NCBI GenBank assembly: GCA_024742285.1
Contig: JANSYR010000008.1
Coordinates: 229,542-293,541, forward strand
Source of the DNA: a bacterium
GTDB taxonomy: Bacteria; Myxococcota_A; UBA9160; UBA4427
Reading direction: 5' to 3'
DNA: 64,000 bases
How positions within the stretch are numbered: position 1 is the first letter of the stretch; each line of letters opens with the position of its first letter. The notes under the pieces are model-generated. The model saw only the letters and a program-made list of their open reading frames with translations, made no database searches and was not told the origin of the DNA. Below are positions 42,378 through 51,738 of this stretch, piece by piece. Both the position numbers and the translations under genes were made by a program.

Positions 42378-43262
42378 TCACGCGTCCTTCAGGAGCGGCG
42401 CCAGGCGCTCGATCGTCTCCACGCTCGGTCGCGTCGCGTCGTTCGCGTCGAGCGGCTGGATACAGACGTGGGTCGCGCCCGCTTCGCGGTGCTGTCGAAC
42501 GCGATCCACGAGCGCCGACTCGTCGCCCCACGCGACCACCGCGTCGACCACGCGATCGTTGCCCCCGTCGTTCAGCTCTTCCTCGGTGAAGCCGGAACGC
42601 ATCAGGTTCTTCCGGTAGTTCGGCATCGTGAGCGGCCCGGCCATCGCCTGTCGCGCCCGCGCCCGCGCCTTTTCCGGGTCGGACTCGAGCAGGATCTTCT
42701 GCTCAGGACAGAGCCAGGCACCTTCGCCCATGATCTCGCGCGAGCGACGGGTGTTCTCCGGCGGCGCGAAGAAGGGGTGGGCACCGAGGGTCCGTTCGGC
42801 GGCGAACTTCAGCATCAGCGGACCGAGCGCCGCGAGGATCACCGGAGGCTTTTCGTCGAGCTCGGGTCCCCACCACATGGCGTTGTCCATCTTGTCGAGG
42901 TACTCGCGCATGGACGAAAGCGGGGCCGGATAGGTCTTGCCGAAGAGCGGCTCGACGGCGGTCTGATGGGAGACGCCGAGGCCGAGCAGGAAACGGCCTC
43001 CGGACTGGTCGTGCAGCTCGCGCTGGGCACAGGCCGTCGCCTGCGCCTCGCGAAGATGGACGTTGACCACGCCGGTGGCGATCACGAGTCGCTTCGTGTG
43101 CTGGAAGAGCATGGCCGCGTGCGCGAAGGGGTCGCGACCGAACGCGTCCGGGATCCAGAGCGCGCCGTAGCCGAGGTCTTCGACGTGCTGAGCGAACTCG
43201 ATCGCTTCGTGGGCCGCGAATCCATCCATGCGGGTCCAGACGCCCGTCGCGCCGATGTCCAT
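42378..43262 (-). CDS. LLM-class (luciferase-like) F420- or flavin-dependent oxidoreductase
   Basis: A 294-residue TIM barrel. The opening GVWTRMDGFAAHEAIEFAQHVEDLGYGALWIPD, followed by LVIATGVVNVHLREA and GGRFLLGLGVSH, is typical of the TIGR03620-type LLM family, many of which use coenzyme F420. The C-terminus (ALVDRVRQHREAGATHVCIQPL) is also characteristic. Whether this organism makes F420 cannot be told from the window. It leads a tight operon with two SDRs. Confidence 0.88.
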   Translation of the reverse strand: MDIGATGVWTRMDGFAAHEAIEFAQHVEDLGYGALWIPDAFGRDPFAHAAMLFQHTKRLVIATGVVNVHLREAQATACAQRELHDQSGGRFLLGLGVSHQTAVEPLFGKTYPAPLSSMREYLDKMDNAMWWGPELDEKPPVILAALGPLMLKFAAERTLGAHPFFAPPENTRRSREIMGEGAWLCPEQKILLESDPEKARARARQAMAGPLTMPNYRKNLMRSGFTEEELNDGGNDRVVDAVVAWGDESALVDRVRQHREAGATHVCIQPLDANDATRPSVETIERLAPLLKDA

Positions 43263-43417
43263 TCGAGTCTCCTGACAGGGTGAGCGGCGACGTGACGCGG
43301 TCGGCCGCTCGCGAACTCTAGTGCCCTGCCGACCGGAATGCCGACCGGCCGTGCCGCGTTTCGACGAGCGAGCTCTGGTACACCCTCCTACACCCCGCCT
43401 CGAAGGAGACCCGTTCC

Positions 43418-43573
43418 ATGGCCAGCCGAGCCTCCTGCCTGATCACGGGCGTCGGTCCCGGAACGGGAACCGCCCTCGTCCGTCGCTTCGGGGAGGCGTA
43501 CGAGATCGCCATGATCGCGCGAGAGGCGGACCGGCTGGCCGAGCTCGAGCGGTCTGTCCCCGGCACCCGTTGA
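43418..43573 (+). pseudogene. Truncated SDR gene (N-terminal remnant)
   Basis: A 51-codon frame with a good RBS (GAAGGAG) and an ATG at 43418 encodes only the first beta-alpha-beta of an SDR: ASCLITGVGPGTGTALVRRF (glycine loop), then AYEIAMIAREADRLAELE. It then reaches a TGA where the rest of the Rossmann fold should continue. No continuation was found in other frames over the next 200 bp. It is best seen as a remnant of a deleted SDR gene; a functional micro-protein is less likely. Confidence 0.6.
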
Positions 43574-43818
43574 CCGGGAGAATCGCAGCCGGCCGTCGCC
43601 CCGGCCTGCCCGTCCGGTCACCCAGGAGCGCGCTCGGCCGTGCGGCACGCGGTCGCGACCGCGCATCCACCCAGGCGCCCCGCGGCGGAGCGATCCGCAG
43701 CCCACCGGCACCGCCAGCGCAACCTCTCGCCGACCGGGCCGTATTCTCGCACCGCCCGGTCCGGATCTGCTAGGTCTGAGGAGCGACCTGCGCGGTCGCC
43801 GACGAGGGTGACCCGATC

Positions 43819-45954
43819 ATGCTGCTCCTTCCCTCCATCTCCCCCGCGACCGCTCCCCGGATCTCGCGACGCCGACGACGCGCGCTCCCATTCCTCGCCT
43901 TCCTCGCGGCTTCGCTCTGCGCCGCCGTGGCGCACGCCGGGTGGTCCTCGATCGACGCGCCCGGTCCGCAGATCGGGCTCTTCGACAACGATCTCTACGT
44001 CGACGAAGACGGCGAAGTCCTGCGCATCGAAGTCGCCCTCGCCTACGGCGGCCAGCGCTTCCTCCGCTTCGGCGACATCGCCTTCGATCTCGACGCCTAC
44101 GACGTGGTCGTGATCCCGGAGCTGGAGACCGGGGCGCTCGAACCTGCGCTCTCGCCGGCGGCGACGACCCACCTCCTCCAGTACGTGCAGACGGGCGGGG
44201 TCCTCGTCTCCTTCCGGGCCTCGGCGAGCCGGGACCACGCACTTCTCGGGAGCGTCTTCGGATGGACGGGACTGAGCGAGGGGGCTCAGAACATCGTCAC
44301 TTCCCTGAACGCGACCAACGCCGTCGGGACCCCCTTCGCAGGCGGACCGGCCACGCTTCCGACGCGGAGCGCGACGCGATCGACGCTGACCACCTCCTTG
44401 CCGCCCGAGGCGCTCTCCCTCTACGACGACGGAACCAACACCACCGTATTCGTCGTGCGTGTCGGTCTCGGCTGGGTCGTGTCGATCGGCTGGGACTTCT
44501 TCAATGCGGCGCCCTCGGGACCGACGGATGGCGAGGGCTGGCTCGACGTCCTCCTCGCGACTCCCGAGTTGGCTCTCCCGCGACGAGACCGGGAGGTCGG
44601 CCTCTTCCTGGGCAACGGCTACGTCGATACCGACCCGGGCGACGCCAACTCGGAGGCGTCGAACATGGAGGCGGTGATCCGCGGTCTGCGCATCCCGGCG
44701 CGTGGCTTCGCGGGCCGGGACGAGGTCGCCGAAGTCTCGCTCTTCGCCGACGACGCCCTCGTCGACTACGACCCGGCGAGTGGAAACGTCGATTCGGAAG
44801 CCGTCCTGCTCGAGAGCGGCCTGATCGAACGCGGCCACGAAGTCACGGTCTTCACCGGGCCCAGCGTGCTCCCCAGTTCTCTCGCGTCGAACGCGGAAGT
44901 CATCGTGATTCCGGAGCTCGAGAACGGGGATCTGGCGGCGCTCCTCGACCAGACCGAACTGGATCAGTTGCACGGCTTCCTGCGCGGCGGCGGCACCCTC
45001 GTCCTCTTCGGCGACATCCAGGGCCGCAGCCTCGCCGTCGCCGACGCGCTGCTCTTCTCGACCATCGCGCCGACGACGGTCGTCTCCTCGGGCTCTGCCC
45101 AGCTCGTCACGACCGCCGCCGCGAACACGCTCTTCGAGGGCGGCCCCGCCGCGCTTCGGCTGCAGAGCGCGACGGCTCTGGTCGACGAGACCACGCTCCC
45201 GCCTCCGGCGCGCGCGCTCTACACCACCTCGTCGGGGGACGTCGCAGCCTTCGTCGCCCCGGTGTGGAATGGCGGCCTCGTGTGGCTGGGATGGGACTTC
45301 TTCGCCGCCGCGCCCGACGGCCCCGAAGACGGAGGTTGGCGCGACGTGCTCGACCGGGCCCTCGCGCTCCGAGGCTCCTTCGAACGGGACCTCCCGGGCA
45401 AGGACGTCGTCGTGATCCCGGAGCTCGAACGCGGAACCCTCGAAGCCGACCTCTCCCCCTCGGCGAGCGCTGCCCTCGTGGACTACGTGACGAACGGCGG
45501 GCGCCTGGTGGTCGGCGGCGGCCAGTTCGACGCCGAAACCTTCTTGAACGCGCTCTTCAGGTGGAGCCTCGTCTCGGTCACGCCGACGACCGCGACCACC
45601 CGCCTCGCGACCACGATCGGCACCGACTTCGACAACGGACCGGCGAGCCTGCCGACCCCGAGCGCGACGCGCCATCTCGACCGCGGATCGCTTCCGGCCG
45701 GCAGCGTCCCTCTCTACGAAGCCGCCGGAGAGGTCGGCGTCCTCTCGGTCCAGGTCGGGCGGGGTGAGGTGATCTACCTCGCGTGGGACTACTTCGGGTC
45801 CGAGCCGGTCGGGACCGCGGGCGAGGAATGGGTCACGATCCTCGAGCAGGCCGTCCCGGAGCCGGCGACCACCACGATGTTGGCAGTGGGGACCGCCTTG
45901 CTCGCGCTGTCGGCACGGGGACGGCAGCGTCTGCGCAACCACCGCGCGCCCTGA
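43819..45954 (+). CDS. PEP-CTERM-sorted exported protein with a triplicated module
   Basis: 711 residues with a twin-Arg-like basic start (RRRRR) and signal core (LPFLAFLAASLCAAVAHA). The extracellular part has three similar modules, each opening with a conserved strand: VVVIPELETGALE (about residue 96), VIVIPELENGDLA (361) and VVVIPELERGTLE (529). Within each come a GG-x-LV strand, then GPA-LP/LR-SAT and a G-W-DFF or W-DYF strand. The fold may be related to glutamine-amidotransferase-like or DUF4350-type domains. The C-terminus is a PEP-CTERM signal: VPEPATTTML, a helix, then RGRQRLRNHR, so an exosortase elsewhere in the genome should cleave it. Function is unknown; surface or matrix protein is likely. 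Not in an operon. Confidence 0.82.
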   Translation: MLLLPSISPATAPRISRRRRRALPFLAFLAASLCAAVAHAGWSSIDAPGPQIGLFDNDLYVDEDGEVLRIEVALAYGGQRFLRFGDIAFDLDAYDVVVIPELETGALEPALSPAATTHLLQYVQTGGVLVSFRASASRDHALLGSVFGWTGLSEGAQNIVTSLNATNAVGTPFAGGPATLPTRSATRSTLTTSLPPEALSLYDDGTNTTVFVVRVGLGWVVSIGWDFFNAAPSGPTDGEGWLDVLLATPELALPRRDREVGLFLGNGYVDTDPGDANSEASNMEAVIRGLRIPARGFAGRDEVAEVSLFADDALVDYDPASGNVDSEAVLLESGLIERGHEVTVFTGPSVLPSSLASNAEVIVIPELENGDLAALLDQTELDQLHGFLRGGGTLVLFGDIQGRSLAVADALLFSTIAPTTVVSSGSAQLVTTAAANTLFEGGPAALRLQSATALVDETTLPPPARALYTTSSGDVAAFVAPVWNGGLVWLGWDFFAAAPDGPEDGGWRDVLDRALALRGSFERDLPGKDVVVIPELERGTLEADLSPSASAALVDYVTNGGRLVVGGGQFDAETFLNALFRWSLVSVTPTTATTRLATTIGTDFDNGPASLPTPSATRHLDRGSLPAGSVPLYEAAGEVGVLSVQVGRGEVIYLAWDYFGSEPVGTAGEEWVTILEQAVPEPATTTMLAVGTALLALSARGRQRLRNHRAP

Positions 45955-46113
45955 CCGGAGAGGCGACGCCTCCCCCCTGCTCGTCGCACGCTCGCCGCGC
46001 GCACCGCGGCGTCGCTTCCCCCTGACACAGTTCGGTGGCTCAAGCCGCTCGACGGAACGGTCGATCTCTTCGACGGAGGGCCGCCACCCCCCGACCGCCG
46101 GAGGCGCAGCGCG

Positions 46114-46461
46114 ATGCGAGACCGTCGAGCGACGAGAGAGCCGGAGACCGAACGACGAGCCGCGCAGCGCGTCGCCGTTCGATGCGAGGTGGAGTTCCTG
46201 TGTGGCGGCGTGCTCTACGTCGCGAACGCCGAGAATCTGAGCGTCCAGGGCGCCTTCGTCGCGACCGAAGTCGGCGTACCCCACGGACTGCCGGTGGACG
46301 TCAGCCTGACCCTCGACGACGTCGCCGACCCGATCAAGATCGTCGGAAAGGTGGTGCGCGTGGCGCGCCGGCGCGATGAGCGCCCGGGCTTCGCGATCGA
46401 GTTCGACGCCCTCGACGACGCGACGCGTGCTCGCCTCCAGCAGGCCGTCGAGTCCTCCTGA
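46114..46461 (+). CDS. PilZ-domain protein
   Basis: A 115-residue single-domain PilZ protein. It has the c-di-GMP motif RxxxR (ERRAAQRVAV) followed by NLSVQGAFVAT, the (D/N)xSxxG element, and a closing strand RPGFAIEFDAL. Stand-alone PilZ proteins act as c-di-GMP effectors for motility, polysaccharide or surface behaviour. It follows the PEP-CTERM gene by 160 nt and precedes the thioesterase by 107 nt, so it may be a single-gene unit. Confidence 0.88.
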   Translation: MRDRRATREPETERRAAQRVAVRCEVEFLCGGVLYVANAENLSVQGAFVATEVGVPHGLPVDVSLTLDDVADPIKIVGKVVRVARRRDERPGFAIEFDALDDATRARLQQAVESS

Positions 46462-46568
46462 AGGCACGCTCGCTTCCGACACGCCGGGCGGGCTGAGAGC
46501 AACCCCGACGACTTCGGGTTCGCTCCGAACGCGAGCCGTTCCGGACGCCTCGCGTCTATCGTCTCCGG

Positions 46569-47390
46569 ATGGAGAATCGATTCGACCGAGACACTGCCCT
46601 CACCCGCCTGACCGACGGACGCTTCGAGGTCCGAATCGACCGGGGCTGGTGGATCATCCGCGGGCCGAACGGCGGCTACATCGCGGCGATCCTCGCGAAG
46701 GCCGCGGCCGCGACCATCGACGATCCGGGTCGGCCGCTCCGCTCGCTCACCATCCACTTCCTGCGCCCGCCCCAGGAAGGCCCTGCCGAGGTCGAGGCGG
46801 TCGTCGAACGCTCGGGGCGCACGGTCACGACCGTCAGCGTGCGCCTCCTGCAGAACGGCAAGGTCCAGGCCATCGCGACCGCGGCCCACGCGGTGCCGCG
46901 GAAGATGGAAGGCTTCATCCATGCGGCGATGCCCGACGTGCCTCCGCCGAGCGAGTGCGCCCCTCGCGTTCGAACCCCGACCCCGGACGGCCCGACCCTG
47001 CACGAGCGCTACGACCAGCGCTTCACGATCGGCCCCGCTCCCTTCAGCGACGAGCCGCGCACCCGCGAGGCGCGCAGCGGTGGATGGATCCGTCTGAAGG
47101 AGTCCCGGCCCTGGGACGCCGCCGAGATCGCCGCGATCAGCGATGCCTGGCCGCCGGCGGTCTTCGCGTCCTCGGACATGCCCGAGACGACGGGAGGCGT
47201 CCCGACCGTGGACCTCACGGTCCATCTCCTGAACCCGGAGGCCCTCGCCGCCCTCGCGCCCGAGGCCTTCGTGCTGGTCGACTTCACGACCCGCGCCGTC
47301 CAGGGCGGCTATCTCGAAGAGGATGGCGAGATCTGGAGCGAGGACGGAATCCTGCTCGCCCAGGCGAGACAGGTCGGGGTCGTGATCTGA
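46569..47390 (+). CDS. Acyl-CoA thioesterase family protein (double hot-dog, TesB/4HBT_3 type)
   Basis: A 273-residue protein with two hot-dog halves: GWWIIRGPNGGYIAAILAKAA and LRSLTIHFLRPPQEGPAEVEAVVERSGRTV in the first, and TVDLTVHLLNPEA, then FVLVDFTTRAVQGGYLEEDGEIWS in the second. These match bacterial TesB-like thioesterases that release free acids from acyl-CoA. The Asp/Gln/Thr catalytic trio of TesB cannot be confirmed by eye. It fits the lipid-degrading theme of the window. Confidence 0.87.
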   Translation: MENRFDRDTALTRLTDGRFEVRIDRGWWIIRGPNGGYIAAILAKAAAATIDDPGRPLRSLTIHFLRPPQEGPAEVEAVVERSGRTVTTVSVRLLQNGKVQAIATAAHAVPRKMEGFIHAAMPDVPPPSECAPRVRTPTPDGPTLHERYDQRFTIGPAPFSDEPRTREARSGGWIRLKESRPWDAAEIAAISDAWPPAVFASSDMPETTGGVPTVDLTVHLLNPEALAALAPEAFVLVDFTTRAVQGGYLEEDGEIWSEDGILLAQARQVGVVI

Positions 47391-47448
47391 GGAGCCGGCA
47401 AGGTCCCTCGCTGACCGCGCGGCGGATGTCGCAGCACCGGGCAATCCT

Positions 47449-50073
47449 ATGCTCCGCGCCATGCAGATCACGTCCCTTCACCGAGGCCCTTCGTTGACCG
47501 CGCGCTCGAGCGTGGCACTCGCACTGATCCTGACCGCGGTCCTCGGCGGGTGCAGCACGCCCCGCATCGATCCCGAAACCTCCGGCAGCCTCGACCGCCC
47601 TCCCCTCGAAGTCTTCGGTCACCGCTTCGAGCGCCGTCGGCTCGCGAACGGACTCGAAGCGCTCGCGGTTCGGGAATCGGGCGCCGAGACCGCGTCGGTC
47701 TACGTCGTCTATGCCGTCGGCACCGGGGACGAGACCGACGACGTCGCGGGGATCAGCCACCTGACGGAGCATCTCCTCTTCAGCGGGACTCCGACGACGC
47801 CGAACGGCGCGCACGAACGATTCGTCGAATCGATCGGGGGCGAAGGGAACGCATTCACTCGCGCCGACTACACCTTCTACTACGACCACGCGATCCCCCT
47901 CGCGGAGCTCGATCGCGTCCTCGCGATGGAAGCGGACCGCGTGCGCGGACTCTCCTTCGAGACGGGGGCAGTCGAGTACGAGCGGGAACGCCTCGTTCGG
48001 GAAGAAGAAGGCGCCAACACCGGCCGTCAGCGCCGGGAGCAGCGCGTCGACCGCGCGGTCTTCGGTCCGGCTGGGTACGGCAGTCAGCGGGTCGACGACG
48101 AGGGACACACGCGGGCCAAGGACCTCGACGTCTCCGTCGTGCGCGATTTCTACGACCGGTGGTACGTCCCGAACCGCGCCGCGGTGGTCGTCGTGGGCGA
48201 TCTCGATGAACGACGGGCCCTCGATGCCGTGGAACGGGCCTTCGACGCACTCCCCGCCCGACCGGAAGCCGATCGGATGCGACGCGGGGATGCGCAGAAG
48301 GAGCCGCGCGCCCCCACCACGTCGCGCTTCGAAGAGGATCTGACGCAGGCGCGCGTCGACCACGCCTGGATCGGTCCCGCATGGCGATCCGAAGCCGGGG
48401 ACCCGACCGAGCGACTCGCGTTCGAAGTCCTCGAGCGCGTCTACGACGCGCGTTCTTCCCGGGTCCGCGTCTCGAGCGGCGATCGGATGCGTGCGGACCG
48501 GATCACCCTGACCGCCTCGGGACCCGACGCCGAGAAGAGGCTGCGGGAGCACGCCGCAGCGATGCGCTCACAGGCCATCACGCCCGACGAGCTCCGGAGC
48601 GCCATCCTGGCCATCGAACGCGAGTGGGCGTCCGCGCCGCTGCGCGGTCGACCCTATTTCTCGCTCGCCGGGCGGATGGGGATCCTGAGCGCCGTCGGCG
48701 ACCCCGAGTACCTGAACGACGGCCTCGACGCGCTCCGCCAGCTGACTCCGGAGCGGGTTCGCACGGCGGCCGAGCGTTGGCTGCTCCCCGAAGCGCGGTT
48801 CGCGGTTCGATTCGAGCCCGGCGGCGCGTCCCCGTCCACCGCAGCGGGCGATTCCTCCGATTCCCCGGAGACCCTCGCGCGACGTGCGGAACGCGCGGCC
48901 GATTCCGGAGATCTCGCGGGCGCCGCCCTCGCCTACCAGCAGCTGGCCGATTCGGTCGACGACGCCAAGATGCGCGTGATCGCGCTCTACTCGCTGGCGC
49001 ACGTCGAGCGACGACGCGACCGGCTGATCGAGGCCCGCGCGGCGCTCCTCGAAGCGCTCGAGATCGTGGAGTACCCGGCGGTCCGCTCGCTCCTCGAGGA
49101 GATCGACGAGGAGCTCTCGACCGGCGAACGCGCAACCGCGACGGCGAGCGCCGAGTCCGCCACGGAATCCGCCTCGCCCCCGGCGTCCGGTTTCGGCGTC
49201 GCGAATCCGGAGAGCCTCGCACCCGAGATCGTCGCGCGCGCGGAGCAGTGGATGCGACGCATCGAGGAGTGGCGTGGCCTCCCCTTCCGCGGCGACCTGC
49301 GGATCGAGTATGGCGTCGAAGGCGAAGAAGAAGACCTGGCCGGCTTCTACTCGCCGGCGGAGCAGCGCCTGGTCGTGATGGCCGGGCGAAGCGAGACCTT
49401 CTCGGACGGGACGTTGCTCCACGAGATCTTTCACGCGCTCCAGGACCAGCACTTCGACCTCGCTCGTCTGCACGACGAGGCCGACTCTCCGGACGCGCAT
49501 CGCGCCCTCTCCGCCTTGATCGAGGGCGAGGCGATGCTCGCCGTCTCGGACCTGATGGGATACGACTTTCTTTCGCATGCCACAAACTTCGACGCCTACC
49601 CCGTCGACCGGAACCGCTTCGACAAGGTCTTCCGCTACGGGGAGGGCATGCGCTTCGTGATGGCCCTGCGCGAGTCGGGCGGCTGGTCCCGAGTCGACGA
49701 GGCCTGGCGCCGCCCGCCGGATCGGACCGTCAAGATCCTCGACCCCTCGCTCTGGCTCCAGGGCGAAGAGAAGGACGCGAAGACGCGCAGCACCTACGGG
49801 GCCTACTCCGCCTATCTCCTCCTTGGGGGTGCCCCGGACTCGCGGCCCCATGCCCGCGCGCTCGCGACGCTGGTCCGCAGCGACCGGATGGAGGAGTCGA
49901 CCGACGGGTCGCCCCAAGCGGGGTCGCGTCGGTGGACCCTGGAGTTCGCTACGGCAGACGCTGCCCGGCTGTTCCGCTCGCTCGTATCGGGACGAGAGGG
50001 CGTGCGGATCGTTCCCTCGGAGCGCGACGAACCGCAGGTGACGCTCGACCTCGACGGAACCTGGCTCCCTTGA
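47449..50073 (+). CDS. Lipoprotein with M16 peptidase domain and a second HExxH metallopeptidase domain
   Basis: 874 residues. A lipobox (LGGC) follows the signal peptide; ATGs at 47449 and 47461 are both possible starts. The first half is an M16 (insulinase-type) module: inverted zinc motif HLTEH (residues 104-108), a third ligand Glu near residue 180 (EYERERLVREE) and an M16 C-terminal domain from DFYDRWYVPNRAAVVVVGDL to about residue 450. A TPR-like helical linker follows (about residues 470-560). The last part holds a classical zincin motif HEIFH (658-662) followed by ALQDQHFDL and a Glu-rich ALIEGEA, as in gluzincins and in the HExxHALQDQ surface proteins. Two opposed zinc motifs in one chain are unusual. 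It acts in the periplasm or at the outer membrane; substrate unknown. Confidence 0.85.
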   Translation: MLRAMQITSLHRGPSLTARSSVALALILTAVLGGCSTPRIDPETSGSLDRPPLEVFGHRFERRRLANGLEALAVRESGAETASVYVVYAVGTGDETDDVAGISHLTEHLLFSGTPTTPNGAHERFVESIGGEGNAFTRADYTFYYDHAIPLAELDRVLAMEADRVRGLSFETGAVEYERERLVREEEGANTGRQRREQRVDRAVFGPAGYGSQRVDDEGHTRAKDLDVSVVRDFYDRWYVPNRAAVVVVGDLDERRALDAVERAFDALPARPEADRMRRGDAQKEPRAPTTSRFEEDLTQARVDHAWIGPAWRSEAGDPTERLAFEVLERVYDARSSRVRVSSGDRMRADRITLTASGPDAEKRLREHAAAMRSQAITPDELRSAILAIEREWASAPLRGRPYFSLAGRMGILSAVGDPEYLNDGLDALRQLTPERVRTAAERWLLPEARFAVRFEPGGASPSTAAGDSSDSPETLARRAERAADSGDLAGAALAYQQLADSVDDAKMRVIALYSLAHVERRRDRLIEARAALLEALEIVEYPAVRSLLEEIDEELSTGERATATASAESATESASPPASGFGVANPESLAPEIVARAEQWMRRIEEWRGLPFRGDLRIEYGVEGEEEDLAGFYSPAEQRLVVMAGRSETFSDGTLLHEIFHALQDQHFDLARLHDEADSPDAHRALSALIEGEAMLAVSDLMGYDFLSHATNFDAYPVDRNRFDKVFRYGEGMRFVMALRESGGWSRVDEAWRRPPDRTVKILDPSLWLQGEEKDAKTRSTYGAYSAYLLLGGAPDSRPHARALATLVRSDRMEESTDGSPQAGSRRWTLEFATADAARLFRSLVSGREGVRIVPSERDEPQVTLDLDGTWLP

Positions 50074-50122
50074 TCGGCCAGCGGCGCTTTCGTCGCGGAG
50101 ATCGAAGACCTAGCTTCCCCGA

Positions 50123-51187
50123 ATGCCGTCCTTGATCCCCCTTCCGCCGCAACCGGAAGACGTCGCCTGGCCGACCGACGCCTGGCCGACGGCCGAGCTC
50201 GATCCGCGGGTCGATCGAGTCGCGATCGATGCGCTCCTCGCTCGCGCCTTCGCGGTGCCCGAGCCAGAAGATCTCGAGCGAACCCACAGCGTCGTCGTCG
50301 TCCACCGCGGCGCACTCGTCGCCGAGCGCCATGCCCACGACGTCGCCCCCGACGACGCGTTCCGCTCCTGGTCGATGGCGAAGAGCATCACCGCCGCTCT
50401 CGTCGGCATCCTCGTACGCGACGGGAAGCTGGACATCCACGCCCCGATCCCCGTCAAGGAGTGGGACGCGTCGGACCTGCGCAGTCGGATCACGATCGAC
50501 CAGATGTTGCGAATGGTCGATGGATTGCGCTTTCGGGAGGCGGAGGCGCTCCCGAACGGCGGAGTGAAGTACTACCCGGACGAGGAGAACGACGTCGTCC
50601 AGATGCTCTTCGGGCCCGGTCGCGACGACGTCGCCGCCTACGCCTCGACGCTTCCGAAGATCGCGGAACCGGAAGCGCGCTGGAACTACAACAGCGGCGC
50701 TTCCAACCTGCTCGCCCGCCTCGTGTCGGACACGGTCGGCGGAGGCGAAGAAGGCATGCGCGCCTTCATGGAGCGGGAGCTCTTCGGTCCGCTCGGCATG
50801 CGGACCGCGAAGCCGGTCTTCGACGGCGCGGGGACCTTCGTCGGCTCCGCCTACTGCCCCTGCAGCGCGCGGGACTTCGCCCGCTTCGGCCTGCTCTTCT
50901 TGCGCGACGGGGTCTGGGAGGATCGACGTCTCCTGCCCGAGGGCTGGGTCGACTACGCGCGCACGCCCACCGCGGTCTCGGAGGGTCTCTACGGCGCCCA
51001 CTTCTGGACGGTCCCCGGAAGCCTCGGGACCTTCGAGTGTCATGGCGCCTTCGGCCAGCGGATCACGATCGTTCCGAAGCTCGACCTCGTGGTGGTCCGC
51101 CTCGGACAGACGTCGCCGGCGAAGGTCGGGCACGTCGTCGCCTTCGACAAGGCGATCGTCGATGCGTTCCGTCCGACCGCGGACTGA
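50123..51187 (+). CDS. Serine hydrolase (class C beta-lactamase/esterase family)
   Basis: A 354-residue member of the penicillin-recognising fold: SMAK (Ser84, Lys87) as the SxxK motif, YNS (Tyr189) as YxN, and a late GHG/HGA-like segment (ECHGAFGQRI) in place of KTG. There is no signal peptide, pointing to a cytoplasmic esterase or hydrolase rather than a resistance enzyme. It starts 49 nt after the double peptidase gene and is convergent with a SnoaL-like gene. Confidence 0.9.
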   Translation: MPSLIPLPPQPEDVAWPTDAWPTAELDPRVDRVAIDALLARAFAVPEPEDLERTHSVVVVHRGALVAERHAHDVAPDDAFRSWSMAKSITAALVGILVRDGKLDIHAPIPVKEWDASDLRSRITIDQMLRMVDGLRFREAEALPNGGVKYYPDEENDVVQMLFGPGRDDVAAYASTLPKIAEPEARWNYNSGASNLLARLVSDTVGGGEEGMRAFMERELFGPLGMRTAKPVFDGAGTFVGSAYCPCSARDFARFGLLFLRDGVWEDRRLLPEGWVDYARTPTAVSEGLYGAHFWTVPGSLGTFECHGAFGQRITIVPKLDLVVVRLGQTSPAKVGHVVAFDKAIVDAFRPTAD

Positions 51188-51208
51188 GCTGCGGCGATGA
51201 ATGCACCG

Positions 51209-51622
51209 TCAGCCGATCGCCGAAGCCCTCGGCGCCTGCGGGTTGTAGTACTCGCGTAGGCGACGAACCCGACCGTCCTGCATGTACCAGTAGCCGACGT
51301 AGCGATTGGCGTAGGGCTCACCGGTATCGAGGAAGCGACCGTCACAGAAGTACTCCGCGATCAGCAGCTGTTCCTCTTCGATCCAGTGCGTCCCGGTCAG
51401 CTGGAGGTTCATCTGCTGGACGGGCAGGAAGCTGCCGACGTAGGCGCGCACGTTCTCGCGGCCTTCGACGACGTTCGACTCGCCGGGCTTGAAGTACGGG
51501 AGCTCGAGAACGTAGTCCTCGGTGTAGTTCTCGCAGAGCAGATCGATGTCCTGCTTCAGCAGCGCTGCGAAGCACCGCTCGACCACGACGACCGCATCCT
51601 CGATTGACATATTTCCGCCCAT
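51209..51622 (-). CDS. SnoaL-like (NTF2 fold) protein
   Basis: A 137-residue cone-shaped NTF2-fold protein: an N-terminal helix (IEDAVVVVERCFAALLKQDIDLLCENYTEDYVLELPYF), the GRENVRAYVGSFL helix and central strands (HWIEEEQLLIAEYFCDGRFLDTGEPYANRYVGYWYMQDGRV). This family includes polyketide cyclases, ketosteroid isomerase-like enzymes and limonene epoxide hydrolase-like proteins. The ATG at 51622 has GAGGAGG 5 nt upstream. Enzymatic role uncertain, but it fits steroid- or terpene-type chemistry. Confidence 0.82.
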   Translation of the reverse strand: MGGNMSIEDAVVVVERCFAALLKQDIDLLCENYTEDYVLELPYFKPGESNVVEGRENVRAYVGSFLPVQQMNLQLTGTHWIEEEQLLIAEYFCDGRFLDTGEPYANRYVGYWYMQDGRVRRLREYYNPQAPRASAIG

Positions 51623-51738
51623 GTCGCCTCCTCACTTCGGGTCCCCACCGATTCTACCCATGCAGAACGTCTTCGCTCGCGCGAGCCGTCGCCGCCGGAA
51701 CTTGATACAACTGGTCTCCCGACGACGAGGACCCTTTC

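Noticed and set aside
43618..46482. 954-codon minus-strand frame opposite the PEP-CTERM gene
   Set aside because: Shadow: the plus frame has signal peptide, three repeats and a PEP-CTERM ending; the minus translation is low-complexity and charged.
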